DNA of 64,000 nt from Tenrec ecaudatus (GCF_050624435.1 NC_134538.1:114154437-114218436); one strand, 5' to 3'; positions 48,436-59,875 are shown, numbered from the stretch's first letter. A program made the numbers and translations. Notes: a model not told the origin generated them from the sequence alone.

Positions 48436-48975
48436 TGAATTAACAGAGAATCTCTGAATATTGGATTATAAAAACAAAGGCGAAAGACACTGTGGTCGTT
48501 ACATAATCTGTCAGTTTGAGGGTGTTTAGTGTGAAGGGGTGGAGTTTAGCCTGTCTCAGGTCCAGCTTGATGACCTCATTTGGAGATAACTAGTTTACTG
48601 GAGACTGGGCCCACTCTCTCTCTGGCTTCCCTCTCCTGCTTTTGAGACACTTAGAGAGCTGAAGGAGCCATGTGGAGACCTGCGGCAACTTTCAGATGCT
48701 TCCACTGCCACTGGATCCATAAGACGTTTTACCCACTGACCTGTGATCTTCCTGCATCCAACATAATGTATTCTCTGCATGAGCCTAAAGAGGAATTTAT
48801 GGACTAGTAACAGACATATTGGCTAATATCAGAATTATGGGCTTGATATGGATTGGGCTGGGATGTTCTCTCAATGTACAATTGCTCTTTAAGATAAAGC
48901 TCTTTCTTATACATACATGAACATACCTCGATTTGCTTCTCTAGTCAACTTGGCCTAACACAGACACACTCCGCT
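48436..48975 (+). repeat. Candidate interspersed repeat (unnamed)
   Basis: The phrases TGTGGTCGTTACATAATCTG, GTGAAGGGGTGGAGTTTAGC, TCCAGCTTGATGACCTCATT, GAGCCATGTGGAGACC and GATTGGGCTGGGATGTTCTC sit in a block ending GTCAACTTGGCCTAACAC. I recall sequences of this kind as a dispersed afrotherian repeat but cannot name it. It fills the gap between two RTE copies. Confidence 0.35.
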
Positions 48976-48982
48976 TGTCTAA

Positions 48983-49865
48983 AATTGAAAGAACACTGGA
49001 AAAATTCTAGTCTACAGTTGCAGTCTTGAAAGATTCTATAGGAAAAATATTAAATGATACAGAAAGCATCAAAGGAGGATTGACAAAATATTCAGAGCCA
49101 CTGTACAAAAAAGTACTAGTCAACATCCTACCATTTCCAGAGGTAGCATATGAGGAAAAAAACCACAGTGGTGCTGAAGGAAGAAATACAAACTTAACTG
49201 AATGCTTTAGCCAAAATCAGGGCTCCAGGAATTGACACACTGGCCATTGAAATATTTCAGAAAGTTGACAAAACACTAGGAGAACTCATTGTTTTATGCC
49301 AGGAAATGTTGAAGACAACTATTTGGCCAAGTGGCTGAATGATATCCATATTTTTGTCCATCCCAGAGAAAGATATGGAACAGAGAGTTCAACTATCAAA
49401 GAATAGTTCAATAGCATTGATATCACAAGCAAATAAAATTTTCCTTAAAATTATCCAGCAATGGTTACACCAGCACATTGACAGGGAACTGCCAGAAGTC
49501 CAGGCTGGATTCAGAGGAGAACATGGAACAAGAGATGCTATTGCTGATGTCAGATGGATTTCGGTTTAAAGTAGAGAACACAAGAATAATGCTTACTTGT
49601 GTTACATTGACCATTCAATATTTGTACATGGATCAAGAGGTGGTTTTACAGAACAGAACAAGTGAACACAGGAAAGTTATGTATCAGCGGTGTATCCTCG
49701 CACCATATGTGTTCAGTCCGTGTGCTGAGAAAGTCATCACAGAAGCTGACCTATTAACAGCATATGCTGATGATACCACCACCTCACTTGCTCAAAGTGA
49801 GCAGCACGTGAAGCACTTGCTGATTAAGATGATCAAGAATCGCAGCCTTCAGCATGAAACTTTTG
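48983..49865 (+). mobile_element. RTE fragment: linker to reverse transcriptase motif C
   Basis: The linker (GAAAAATATTAAATGATACA) begins near 49040. A-P-G-I-D follows near 49222. The reverse transcriptase includes R-E-L-P-E-V-Q-A-G-F-R-G near 49480-49520 and R-D-A-I-A-D-V-R-W near 49535-49560. Motif C Y-A-D-D is intact at 49763-49774. Motif A is lost in a deletion. The copy stops abruptly at ATGAAACT (49865), where an inverted RTE begins. Confidence 0.85.
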
Positions 49866-49872
49866 GCATTGT

Positions 49873-50615
49873 TTTAGATGCTATTGAGTTGGCTCTGACC
49901 CATAGCAACCGTATGCACAACAGAAGGACACACTGCCCAGTCTGGCACCAGCATTACAATTATCCCTGTGTTTGAGCCCATTGTTGCAGACACCATGTCA
50001 ATCCATCTCATTAAGGGCCTTCCTTTTTGGTTGTTTTTTGCTGCCCCTCTCCTTGACCACGCATCTTTGAATCAGCAAGTGTCTAAAGTCCTCCTCACTT
50101 TCAGCAAGCAAATTTGTGTCATCTGCATATCGCAGTTTGTTAAGCCTTCCGGCAATCCTGATGACACCCTCTTCTTTAGATAATCCAGATTCTCTGATTG
50201 TTTGCTCACCACACAGAGCGAATAAATAAGCTGGGAGAATATAATCTGGAGGCACACTTTTCCTGCTTTTAAGACATGCAGCATGCTCTTGTTCTGCTCA
50301 ATTGCCTCGATCCATGAACAAGTTTTGCAGGACTGTTTGGAATGTCCTTTCTTCTCAAGGGTACCCATAGATTGCTATGACCCACCCAATCAAAGGGCTT
50401 TGAATAGTTAGTAAAAGACAAGTAAATCTCTTTCTGGTATTCTCTGCTTTCACCCAAGATCCATCTGACATAAGTAATGATATCCATTTTTCCACATCCT
50501 TTTCTGAATCCAGCCTGGACTTGTGATAGTACCCTGTCAATAAGTGGCTGCAACCATTGTTGGTTGATTTTACATGCAGAGCCAATGATATTGTTTTATA
50601 GTTCAAGCATTATAG
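49873..50615 (-). mobile_element. RTE, reverse transcriptase plus 3' end, internally deleted, minus strand
   Basis: Read from 50615 down: I-S-L near the start, V-Q-A-G-F-R-K-G near 50520, and R-E-Y-Q-K-E-I-Y-L near 50435. Motif A reads F-T-N-Y-S-K-P-F-D, so the first catalytic Asp is Asn. Motif C Y-A-D-D is intact at 50129-50118. After about 50065 it jumps to the last ~190 bp of the element (reversed: ATGCACAACAGAAGGACACA, GTTGCAGACACCATGTCAAT). Frameshifts separate the blocks. Confidence 0.85.
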
Positions 50616-51169
50616 TTGTTCACTTAAAAAATAGGTACAAATATGAATCCCTTCTAATTAGCTATAAGTAACTTTTTATTGAAAGTTATGCCTGTGAGAT
50701 GTAGTGGGTATTGTTATAGTTCAAAAGTGGTACTAGTTTAGGATTTTAGAACTGGAGGTGAATGAGAAATGCTTCTTGAAGAAAGATATGTGTACTTGAG
50801 ACTTTGAAATAGAATCATTGCCAACAGTAGGAAATATTGTGTAAGATATAGATGGGCAAAGGAAGAGTAGTAATGGAGAGAATGTTCTGGACAGATAAAA
50901 TTTAATGTGCAAAGGTGAATAGAAACATGAAGTTCCTGAATACATGATGACTATTTAATATGGTTTGAATTTAAAATAGGAGATGAGGTTGCAGGATCAT
51001 GTAGAATAGAAAGCTGGAGATATTGGCTAGAGAGCTAGATCATCAGTGTTGAGATTCTCTTTTTATAGAATGTAGATGTTGTATAATGAATAATTTGAAA
51101 ACTAGAGAATATTTTAATAAAGGGAATGATATATTTATATTTGTAAGAAAGTGAAGGAAGTGAGGTGAG
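50616..51169. other. No gene or repeat family recognised
   Basis: Purine-rich, AT-rich spacer. Confidence 0.5.
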
Positions 51170-51238
51170 AGATATTGAGATTTTTTAAATTTATTTTTCT
51201 TTTTTTTTTCAACCCTAACCCTAAGATATTGAGATTTT
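51170..51238 (-). mobile_element. 39-bp retroposed insert: two telomere-like repeats plus A-rich tail, with 15-bp target duplication
   Basis: AGATATTGAGATTTT occurs perfectly at 51170-51184 and 51224-51238. Between them, the minus strand reads TAGGGTTAGGGTTG followed by A10, G, A5 and an AT-rich end. The A-rich tail, the 15-bp duplication and a TG/AAAA nick site on the minus strand match LINE-1-type target-primed insertion. The body is only about 1.5-2 TTAGGG units. Confidence 0.8.
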
Positions 51239-52639
51239 CATGTGATGTTGTGGGCTCAAAGTAAAAATCCCGTGAATATAGCAAGAGCAGAATTGTTGTT
51301 AAAAGTAATCGTGCTAATGGTAGGAAAGGCTGAGCATTAGTTGTGAGACTGCAGAGTGAATGGGAGGTAAGAAATGGAATCATCTGAAGGGTGGATGAAA
51401 GGAGGGGAAAGAGAATAAGGACAAGAAGGTGGAGTTGAAATTTGGGGGGTTCATTTTGAGTTTATTTGATCTGTTTATTAATCTGGATTTTGTTAGTTAT
51501 TTGGTTGCCTGGGTTATAGGATGGCACATTTGAGATTATTTGGGGGAAAAAAACTTGTGAAATTATGAGGCAAATGCTGAGTAGTGAAACCTTGAACCGT
51601 TTCAGAAGAGCATTAGAGACGGCAGATAGTGCTTACTTTGTGGCTTCTTTCAGGTCACGCACGAAATCTACCTCAAGACCATGTCGCCATCATATTGAAA
51701 GATCAGGCAAAGCTTGCTGTCTATAGTGGCTTCCTGTAGTTTCCTTATTAAGGAGCTACTGGAGAACTGTGGGTTCTGCTCCTGATGTTCCCACTGGGTC
51801 ACGTCACGGGTCTCTAGCCCAGAAGCAGCATCCACACGTAGTTCCTCTGGGTGGGGATGAGGGGCTAGTTCAATAAGTGAAACTACTGGCAACAATGCAT
51901 CCTTCTGAACTCACATAAGCAATGTAATTAAAATATACTGCGACTGTTTAATAATACGGTGTAATATTTCTAGATGTTGTTGTTTTCCCTTTTATTTGTA
52001 ATACACTGTGCTGATGCTCTTACTGCCGTCAGAGTTGGAATGGATATTTTTGCTCTTTAGGAGTTTACTTTTTCTGAAACTAATTATAATGCTCTTTGAA
52101 GTCATTTGGTTAAAAAGTTGTTTTACAATGCATATTTTATTTCAAGGGAGGTACATATTGATATATTTTAGAAGGGAAAAATTCCATGACCACCTGCAGA
52201 CTTTTATGAAACTATAAATCAACTGAAAGTCCTTTTAATAGACAATTTCCAAATATGGGGCTTATGTTTTCTTTCATGTTGGCTTTAATCACAAGAACAC
52301 ATCTAGCAGTTTGGTACTGATATCTGGCGAAGAGGAAAGGATCTTCAGATGTCGTTCCCATTCGTCTGAATGGGCGATAGAACTGCCCGTCTGCAGGGCA
52401 GAGGGGTCTGGTCTACATACTGATTCATGCTCCGGAACAGAGACCGCGGTCAAGAAGCGCTCTAAACGCCTTTGGGTCATGGTCAAGGACTGCACGTTTA
52501 GGTAATCAAGGCTAAACACTTATTGAGAACTTAGTCACCTCGTTATTTTTCCATTTTAATTCTATTTCATAGAAAGTGTATGCAAAAATGGCAAGTGGGC
52601 CTATTGGAAGCAGATTGTCAGTCTTACAAAATTCTGTCC
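51239..52639. other. No gene or repeat family recognised
   Basis: Open frames up to about 80 codons lack any domain signature. Confidence 0.5.
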
Positions 52640-53430
52640 TGTGAGCCGCCACGTTGTTCCACTTTCCTTCTTCGACCTGCACTCTTCAGTAATGGTCGCT
52701 GTGCATAGATGTCAAGATTGATCAACTGCAAGCTGGCTGAGCTGGTGGAGTTCTTCAGTGTCTCCATCACTCGCTTCCGTGGTTGGTGCATTCCTGAGAA
52801 GAGTAGTCTTCCACGTGTGCACGTAGCACAGGTGGCATTTTTCTTCAAGATATATCCTGAAATCGTCTCTTTGAATGCATTTCTCTTGAATTTGCATTGC
52901 CAGCACAGTAAACAACAGGACTGTCCTATTCAAAATGTCTATTCCCAATTCATTTCAGTTCACTCAGGATTAAGATATGGATCTTTATGCATTCCACCTC
53001 ATTTTTACAAGCTCTAATTTTCCAAGATCAATACGTAAGGCACTCTAATTATTAATGGCTGTTTGGGGCTGGTTGTTCCCATGTTATGTGTCCATGATCA
53101 AATGAAGATCCTAAATCATTTACCGACATCGGGAAGGTTGGCTCCACTTTGAGGGGGCAGCTCTTCTTCAAATGAATGTTCAGTGTTTTCCAAACAGGGA
53201 TTCCTCTTTTGGGCTATAATGAACAATGTTCCACTGCATTTTATGAGGCTTTCAGTGGTTCGTTTTACAGAGGAAGATCACTTCTTCCTCCTTCCTAGAC
53301 TTCTATTATTCTGAAAGTTTCTATTCACATTGAGACCGGATGACCCTGCTTCTATTTGTAATACTGGTGGCAAAGTTTCCAGTATCACAGCAACATGCAA
53401 ACCCCAACAGTACAAGAAACGGGCAGATGA
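52640..53430 (-). mobile_element. RTE 5' end and endonuclease half, minus strand, 3' part missing
   Basis: It starts at about 53430 with CTGCCCGTTTCTTGTACTGT and GTTGCTGTGATACTGG, colinear with the 5' UTR of the copy at 18180-19937. The endonuclease N-terminus lies near 52960-52870. Near 52780 it reads A-P-T-T-E-A-S-D, then E-E-L-H-Q-L-S-Q-L, the standard A-P-T-T block. It ends near 52640 without linker or reverse transcriptase. A 5'-complete, 3'-missing LINE is the reverse of normal truncation. Confidence 0.75.
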
Positions 53431-54544
53431 TTTGGGTCAATTATCATATCCCACCTCAATAAAGAAACTATCTCTACACGAGATTTAACGCACTGAACAT
53501 TACTGATCACAGACCAGAAAACATGCAGAATGTTATCATAGACAGCAAATATGTATAGTTTTCAGATTTTTTCATTTCCAGATCCTCTCGTATAATCCAC
53601 CTTGGGAGCAGGGAGAGACTAATGCAGGTTCTAACCAAGGTTCGGATACAGTTTGGGAGGTTTCAGCTCATCTTCAGCGGTGCTAGTGTTTTGTATCCAT
53701 CTGTCCTTGCAGGATCACTGTCAGATTCGACTAAATTCAGATTCATTAGCAGCCACAGATGCAATAGCCAGACAAACGATTCAATTCATGAAATTGTGTA
53801 AGAACAAATTTCTATAATGATGTTGATATTCTGTGTCTTTCTTATTGATTCGGACTTTACTATTGATGGATACAGGTTGAATTTTGAAGATGACTGTAAC
53901 TCAGAAGAAAATTAAATAACTAAATCCATGCATTTAAAACACACCATTCTAGGGGTTGTGCACTTGGGGAGTTAGATAAGGGCAAGACTGGTTTAGAGAC
54001 CTAAAGAGAAGCCAAAGAGTCTTAGCCAAAACCTATTCTAAAGGGGTGAGAGGCATGGCACAAGTTTAAGTAAGAATGAGACAGAGACAATAAAAGGTAT
54101 TTAAAGAATAGTGATAAGTCAAAATGTAGTACTACTGAGGTTTCAGCTCATGCATGCACGGTTTGTTCCAAACAAAGCATTTCACCATATGTTGTTGGTC
54201 AGTGGATGACTTCAGACAAGTTCTTTCCACAATGTTTGTCTCACTTACATTCGGGTGCCTTCGAAAATGGTCCAATCAAAAGAGTCACTTCTGGGGCAAA
54301 AAGTGGTCCGGAGAAGGCAGCTTAGAAGGTTATAGTGATTGTTTCTTAGGATCCCAAAGCTGTACTACTGAGATGTTCTTCTGCATAGGGTGATTGAAAA
54401 GATATATTTTTTTTTAATTGAAAACCGCATGGGTGAAAATAAAAAAGACCAGGAAATTGGGCCAAGGATTTATTTATTTATTTTTATCAGAGCAAGGTAA
54501 CTATTCCATTTTCAAGGGTTGCAAGGGCAGCCTTACAAGGATAT
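53431..54544. other. No gene or repeat family recognised
   Basis: A 79-codon open frame at 54154-54393 shows no family resemblance. Short T-rich runs lie near 54406. Confidence 0.45.
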
Positions 54545-55020
54545 CATGGAGAAAGTTTACTGGATTCGCCCTGTAGCCCAGATCTTGTTCCACAAGACCG
54601 ATTTAAAGCATTAAAGAGCAAAGATGTCACTTTGAGACCTCAGATGTGCCTGGCTGATGGCAATTTCAGTTGTCCCTCTGCATGTTCAAGCTGGATTGTG
54701 AATAAGGAAGACTGAAGAATAGCCTACACATTCGAAGCACAGTGTCAGGGCAGAATATTGAGAGGGCCATGGGCTGTCAGATGAACAAAAATATCTATCC
54801 TGATCTTATGAGACTAGTCCCTGCAAAATGGATATCATGCATCGTAAGCTAGAAAGTGCGGAAGAGAGGAAGGCATTCAATGAGATGAACTGACACAATG
54901 GCTGCACAATGGACGCAGACACAACACCTGTGAGGAATCAACCAGACCATGCAGTGTTTTGCTCTATTGTCTATGGGGTTGCTATGGGTCTGAGTGGATT
55001 TGCTGACTGCTGTTCTACCT
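54545..55020 (+). mobile_element. RTE 3' domain fragment
   Basis: AAGAGCAAAGATGTCACTTT, GTGCCTGGCTGATGGCAATT, CATGTTCAAGCTGGATTGTG and AATAAGGAAGACTGAAGAAT are followed by CATGGGCTGTCAGATGAACA and GGTTGCTATGGGTCTGAG near the end. It is 5'-truncated within the C-terminal domain and contains stops. Confidence 0.75.
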
Positions 55021-55959
55021 CAAACAGCAATCTCTACTTTCACATCAAGGTTCTTTAATTCATTTCAATGGCCATACAGAACTCACAGACAATGTTCACG
55101 ATTAATAGTTGATTGTGGAAGTCAATAGGCGGAAATGCTGAGGCTGGAGCTGTTCAGTCATTACGCATTACACAATTCTAATAAATCCCCAAGGGCATGC
55201 TGCTGCATTGTAAGCCTCAACGTGAACACTCAGCCCCAGCTCCTTGTGTGCGTCAGCAAATTCAATTCCCCCAACCAAGGGTCCAGAGGCACTGCACTCC
55301 ACAAGCCAGCTGCTGCCCCAAAACACCAGCCCTACTTGCTCTGTGGACCAGGAAGTCCACCACTCTGCCTCATACTCTAGCTCCTGAACCTGCCATTCCT
55401 CTGATACCGCAGCTGCCTTCTGGAACAAGGCAGTTAACGAACCGTGCGGTGATCTTGTGGTCCAGAGGATGCGCTTCACTCTCGGCCCTTAGTCGCATTG
55501 AGATCTCATGTCCTCATTCTGCGAGGGCTTATTTTATATGCAGCAGAGTGCAATCAATAATAAATCCTCTTAATAAGTACTCACAATTGAATCTTATCAT
55601 TATTGACCCAAACTCATCAAGGAAAGGACTTTTTGTGAATGTTACAGAAATTAGCTAGAAAATCCTGATTAAATAATTCACTACGCAGCAGTATTGCTCA
55701 AAATGATCAGTAAAGATAACTGAGCACCATCCAATTCTTCATGTTTCATGGAAAGTACTCATACTTCCCACTTCCTCTTTCTATTGGTAACTCTCCCTTC
55801 TCTTTTCATCCAGGAGGAAACACAAAACAAGGACAACAAAATAATACAATTAAAAATAATTTCCTCAGTAGCAAATAGGCTTATAGCTTAACATGCTCAG
55901 TAGAAAATTGTATTACAGCTTGTAGCAATAAGTGAGCTATCATTTCAAGTTAAACTGAT
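55021..55959. other. No gene recognised; possibly an old LTR or other repeat
   Basis: The section 55070-55560 is GC-richer and contains AACTCACAGACAATGTTCAC, which resembles 63244-63266. Overlapping open frames at 55197-55658 and 55168-55479 on opposite strands reflect composition and show no domain. Confidence 0.35.
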
Positions 55960-56565
55960 ACCAAATAAAGGTGTGTATTCCAAATAAAATTCCTTGGAAT
56001 TAGTGAGCTAAAATAGACTGGTATTGGCCATTTTGAATTGAACAATTATATGGTTTACTATACCAGTCATGGAGCCTTAGTGGTGTAGTGACGAAGTGTC
56101 GGGCTGTGGTCCACAAGGTCAGAAGTTCAAAACCACCAGCAGCGCCATGGGAGAAGATTGGGCTTATTACTTCTGTCAACAGGTACAGTCTCGGGAACCC
56201 ACCAGGGTTGCCATGAGTCAGCATTGAGTAATATACTAGTAATAAAGAATTTAAGAGGATTGGTTTGAATTCATCCTTGCTAAGAACAGTTCAAGATGTA
56301 TCTTGAATTATAGTGCTATCTGTGGTAGGAAAATTTCTTTTCATCAACAAGGAAGACCAGTCAATGAAATTATTATTCAACTTTATGAAGTAATCTCCAG
56401 ATTTAATGATGAATACCTTGAATAATTCTACTAGGTTCTTCAATCTGAAATTTATCAGAAATATAATCAAAATATATTGATGATTGGAAGGGACAAGTTG
56501 GAAACAAAGTTGGGAAATATGGTCCAGATGATGCAAATGAAGCAATTATCTTATGATATAATTGT
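55960..56565 (+). mobile_element. RTE endonuclease fragment, interrupted by an AfroSINE
   Basis: CTTGGAATTAGTGAGCTAAA and ATAGACTGGTATTGGCCATT give L-G-I-S-E-L-K-x-T-G. After the SINE, it continues TTTAAGAGGATTGGTTTG, then ACAAGGAAGACCAGTCAATG. It ends with GATTGGAAGGGACAAGTTGG (D-W-K-G-Q-V-G) near 56510, fading out by 56565. Both 5' and 3' parts of the LINE are missing. Confidence 0.8.
56068..56231 (+). mobile_element. AfroSINE inserted in an RTE, with target duplication
   Basis: GGAGCCTTAGTGGTGTAGTG is a clear tRNA-like box A, and GTCAGAAGTTCAAAACC is box B. CAGTCTCGGGAACCCACCAG and GAGTCAGCATTGAG complete it. It is flanked by TATACCAGT at 56059-56067 and TATACTAGT at 56232-56240 (8 of 9). 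The RTE reading resumes exactly after the second copy. Confidence 0.9.
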
Positions 56566-57388
56566 GAAAGACAACCCTCTTGTTAATTATAAATATCTTT
56601 GTCCAAAAACCTAAGTGGTGAACTATAGCAATACCATGACTGTCAGAGTAGTACTTACTGTACTTCATAAAGTTTTAAATGGCTGATTTGGGGAACTAGA
56701 TCACGACTAGATCTTCTTTCTGAAGACTTAATGGGGTGGTGTTAATAAAAAGCCTATTCTAGGGTTGACATATGGTTGGGTTGCTTATTGATGATCTGAA
56801 TAAGCAGAGGTTTATGTTCTAAATTATAGGCTGTCAGAAAGTGTGAACACTTTTATGTTTTCAATAAATTGTAGTTCCAGGGAGAGGAGACTAGAATGAG
56901 GATAACACAGCAGTGGGGACAAAAGTAACTGTGACTTATTTAAGCCAAGAGAACAAATTTGTTTTCTCATGGATGGCATGCTGTCCTTGGTTTGTTTAGA
57001 TTTAGACACGATTAATGAGTCTTTTTGTGTCTCACTTTATCACGGACGGAGACTGTGCTTATCTGAGGTTGATAGTCTGGGAAATTGTTTATATTCAATA
57101 AGAGAATCTCATGATCTCTCTGGAGTGTTGGTAGATGGCCTTTCTTCTGTTCTTTTTCAGTTCTCAACAGTGTTTTCGCTTTCCTTACTCCTCATCTCAA
57201 ATTGCCTGGGAGAACATTGTCGCCCTATGTTCTCAAAGTTGGTGATGATCAGATTCAAACCCATTTCCATGAGGTTGATTCGGACGCACAAAGATCCTAT
57301 ATAATATTTCCAAAGCTGCTATTTACAGGACTATATGTTTTGGATTGGAACCTGTAACTGGAGCATTGATGAAATGCCACATATATTT
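56566..57388. other. No gene or repeat family recognised
   Basis: A 111-codon open frame at 56969-57304 has no domain that I recognise and no retrocopy features. Confidence 0.45.
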
Positions 57389-57530
57389 TGCATTGATAAC
57401 CTCAGTTCAGCAGCTCAAAATCACCAGATGCCTGGTTGGGGAAAGATGAGATTGTTTAGTCCTGCAAAGTTTTGTCTTGGAGACATTAGATAGGATCGCT
57501 CTGAGTAGACATCAAGTTGATGACATTGAC
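57389..57530 (+). mobile_element. AfroSINE, 5' end eroded
   Basis: TTCAGCAGCTCAAAATCACC (box B), GGGGAAAGATGAGATTGTTT, TTTGTCTTGGAGACATTAGA, and CTCTGAGTAGACATCAAGTT with GATGACATTGACTTTG as the tail. Confidence 0.7.
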
Positions 57531-57690
57531 TTTGTATCTGTCCTTTCTTCAACATTTCTCAGACTTCCACTATGTGTGTCCTAGGCTCTATGGATTCCCA
57601 TGGGTTCATTGAAAGTCCCCAGTCACAGGACTTATGAGGAACAGATACAGCTCTTTATGTTGTGGATGTTCTACAACTAACATAACTTAA

Positions 57691-58148
57691 CTACCACCAC
57701 CACTACCACCACCACCATCACCACTACCACTACCACCCCCACCACCACCCCCATTACACCACCACCACTACCACCACCACCATCATGACCACCACTACTA
57801 TTACCACTACCACCCCCACCACCACCACTAACACCCCCACTAACCCCCCCTTAACACCACCACCATCACTAAAATCACTACCACCCCCACTACCAACCCC
57901 ACTACACTACCACCACTACCACCACCACCACTACTACTACCACTCCCACCCCCACCACCACCACTACTACTACCACTACCACCCCCACCAACAACAACAC
58001 CCCCACTAACACCACCACCACCACCACTAACATTCCCACTAACACCCCCACTACCACCACCACCACCACCACCACCACCACCATTCCCACTACCACCTTC
58101 ACTACCCCACTACTACCACCATCACCACCCTCACCACCCTCACCACCA
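57691..58148. repeat. (ACC)n/(ACT)n compound microsatellite, 458 bp
   Basis: A long run of CCA, CTA and CAC triplets with scattered CCCC interruptions. The plus strand has almost no G (I find one, near 57787), so the minus strand is a GGT/AGT tract. Apparent open frames of poly-Val, poly-Thr/Pro or poly-His type across it are products of the repeat. Confidence 0.95.
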
Positions 58149-59734
58149 GCCCTTCTAACGTTTCCTTCTATAAGAACCCTCTTTCTTCCTGGCTCCAGTT
58201 TGTCATGTTGCATTTTCTCTGAGGAACTCAAGTGTTGTTTGGGAAGCAGAAGACAAATGTGCTGTTTGGTGCTTCTTTGGAAGTGATTGTGTATTTATAC
58301 TAGAGGATAGCAGGAGAACCTTATCATCTACCTGTGAGTGTCAGTGGATGGCCTCTCTTCATTTCTCACTGTTTATTTTTGAGAGATATAATTTCTTTTC
58401 TGCATATTTATGGTAACATTTTAAGAAATACTGGAAAAACACTCTTTACTTGCTATAAAATCAGCGATGGCTGGTTTTTCAGATATTCTTGAGAATTACA
58501 GTAATTTTATTTGTTTTTGAAAGAATTTAGCAATTACCTGCTTCTATGTTTCAAACAGAGATCTTCAGTATATGTATGCTTTGATAACCCCTGACTGCAG
58601 TTTATTTACTTTTATTCCCCAAATTGTTCTAACATTCTTATTATCTTTAATTTATATAGTATGCACTTTGTTCCCTAAATACTTAGGGTGGTTCTTTTTC
58701 TTTTTTTTAACCTAAATTAATACAGTGCCCATAGGAATTCCCATACTATGTTTAAATAAAGTTACCCATATACCTTATGTTAATCAACTTTCTCTATATA
58801 GTTTATTGGTAGTACAATACATCAGTCATGAGGTAGGCATGTTAATTAATAGCCTCCAATGAAATATGAACCAGAAAACTCCCCAGAGGCTCAAAGAAAT
58901 TTGTTTACCATATACCTCCTGAAGTTCGCATGAATGTCGGTCTAAACAGCACCCAATTCACTGAATCAACTCCTAAGCAAAGTAGTCATAAAAGAATAAA
59001 TACTTTTCCTCTGAAGAGAATAAGTAGTTTTCTGAACTACTACACACCAGGAAAATTTAAGTGTGTGTGAACATATGTATATTTATGAGGCATTGTTCTT
59101 TCAGTGGCAGAATGTATGGGGAAGCTCTAGTTGGATTTATGGACAATGCATGCTCTTGCCCGTCACCACTGTTTTCTAGAAAAAGTTTGCCTGTTATCTG
59201 ATGCCGAACTGACTAAAATGGAGCAAGAAGAAAGGGATTGTTATCTACTTCTCGAAAATCAGTGGACAAGAATCCTCTAGATGTCTGTAATATTTTATGC
59301 AGATAGCACAAGGGAAGGCAACATTCTGTAACATCGCACAAATGATCACCATGACTTGACTTGACCCCACAACCAACAACCTCGCATATTTATATAGAAT
59401 GATGAAAGCATCCCTTGGCTCATAGAACACTCCCTTCAGGCAGAAGATTCAGAATCGGACCAAACTGAAAGGTTAAACATCAGGATGACACAGACGAAAC
59501 TCACAGTTGACTGACCCATGGGTTGACCTTTCAAATAGCATTTTTGTATCCTACACTTCAATATAATTAGACAACCAATAGTTAACAAATATATGAGGCC
59601 TTTCTCTAATATGGAAGATACTGAGAGAAAAAAGGGAAATGCACACACATCAAAGAAAGCAGAAAAAGTAAACCTCTAAGAAAACAAGGAAAACAGCAAA
59701 CGCATAATATCCAGTCGGTTATGTCTGACAGTGG
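58149..59734. other. No gene or repeat family recognised
   Basis: AT-rich sequence with no coding or repeat signature that I can support. Confidence 0.5.
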
Positions 59735-59875
59735 ACCTGTAGGGCAGATTAGGAAATTAGGCTGTAATCTTTAGAGAACCCTTCCCCGTCCCTTGCCCAC
59801 ATGTAGGCTGGTGGGTTTAAACATCTTATATATGGATCAGTATTTGAGTGCTTAACCAGCACACCAACCAGTGTG
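59735..59875 (-). mobile_element. AfroSINE fragment, minus strand, diverged
   Basis: TTAGGCTGTAATCTTTAGAG, CATGTAGGCTGGTGGGTTTA (reverse of box B) and GTGCTTAACCAGCACACCAA (reverse of box A) are in the expected order. The 3' tail is eroded. Confidence 0.6.

Noticed and set aside
51211..51224. Interstitial telomere from chromosome fusion
   Set aside because: Only about two hexamers, with A-rich tail and 15-bp target duplication; a retroposition event explains it better.
55168..55658. Overlapping frames of 103 and 153 codons on opposite strands
   Set aside because: Opposed frames over the same GC-richer tract indicate composition, not coding; possible old repeat.
56071..56140. tRNA-like sequence with box A and box B
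   Set aside because: It is the 5' part of an AfroSINE flanked by target duplications, not a tRNA gene.
57785..58231. Open frames of poly-Thr/Pro/His (plus) and poly-Val/Gly (minus)
   Set aside because: Translation of the ACC/ACT microsatellite.
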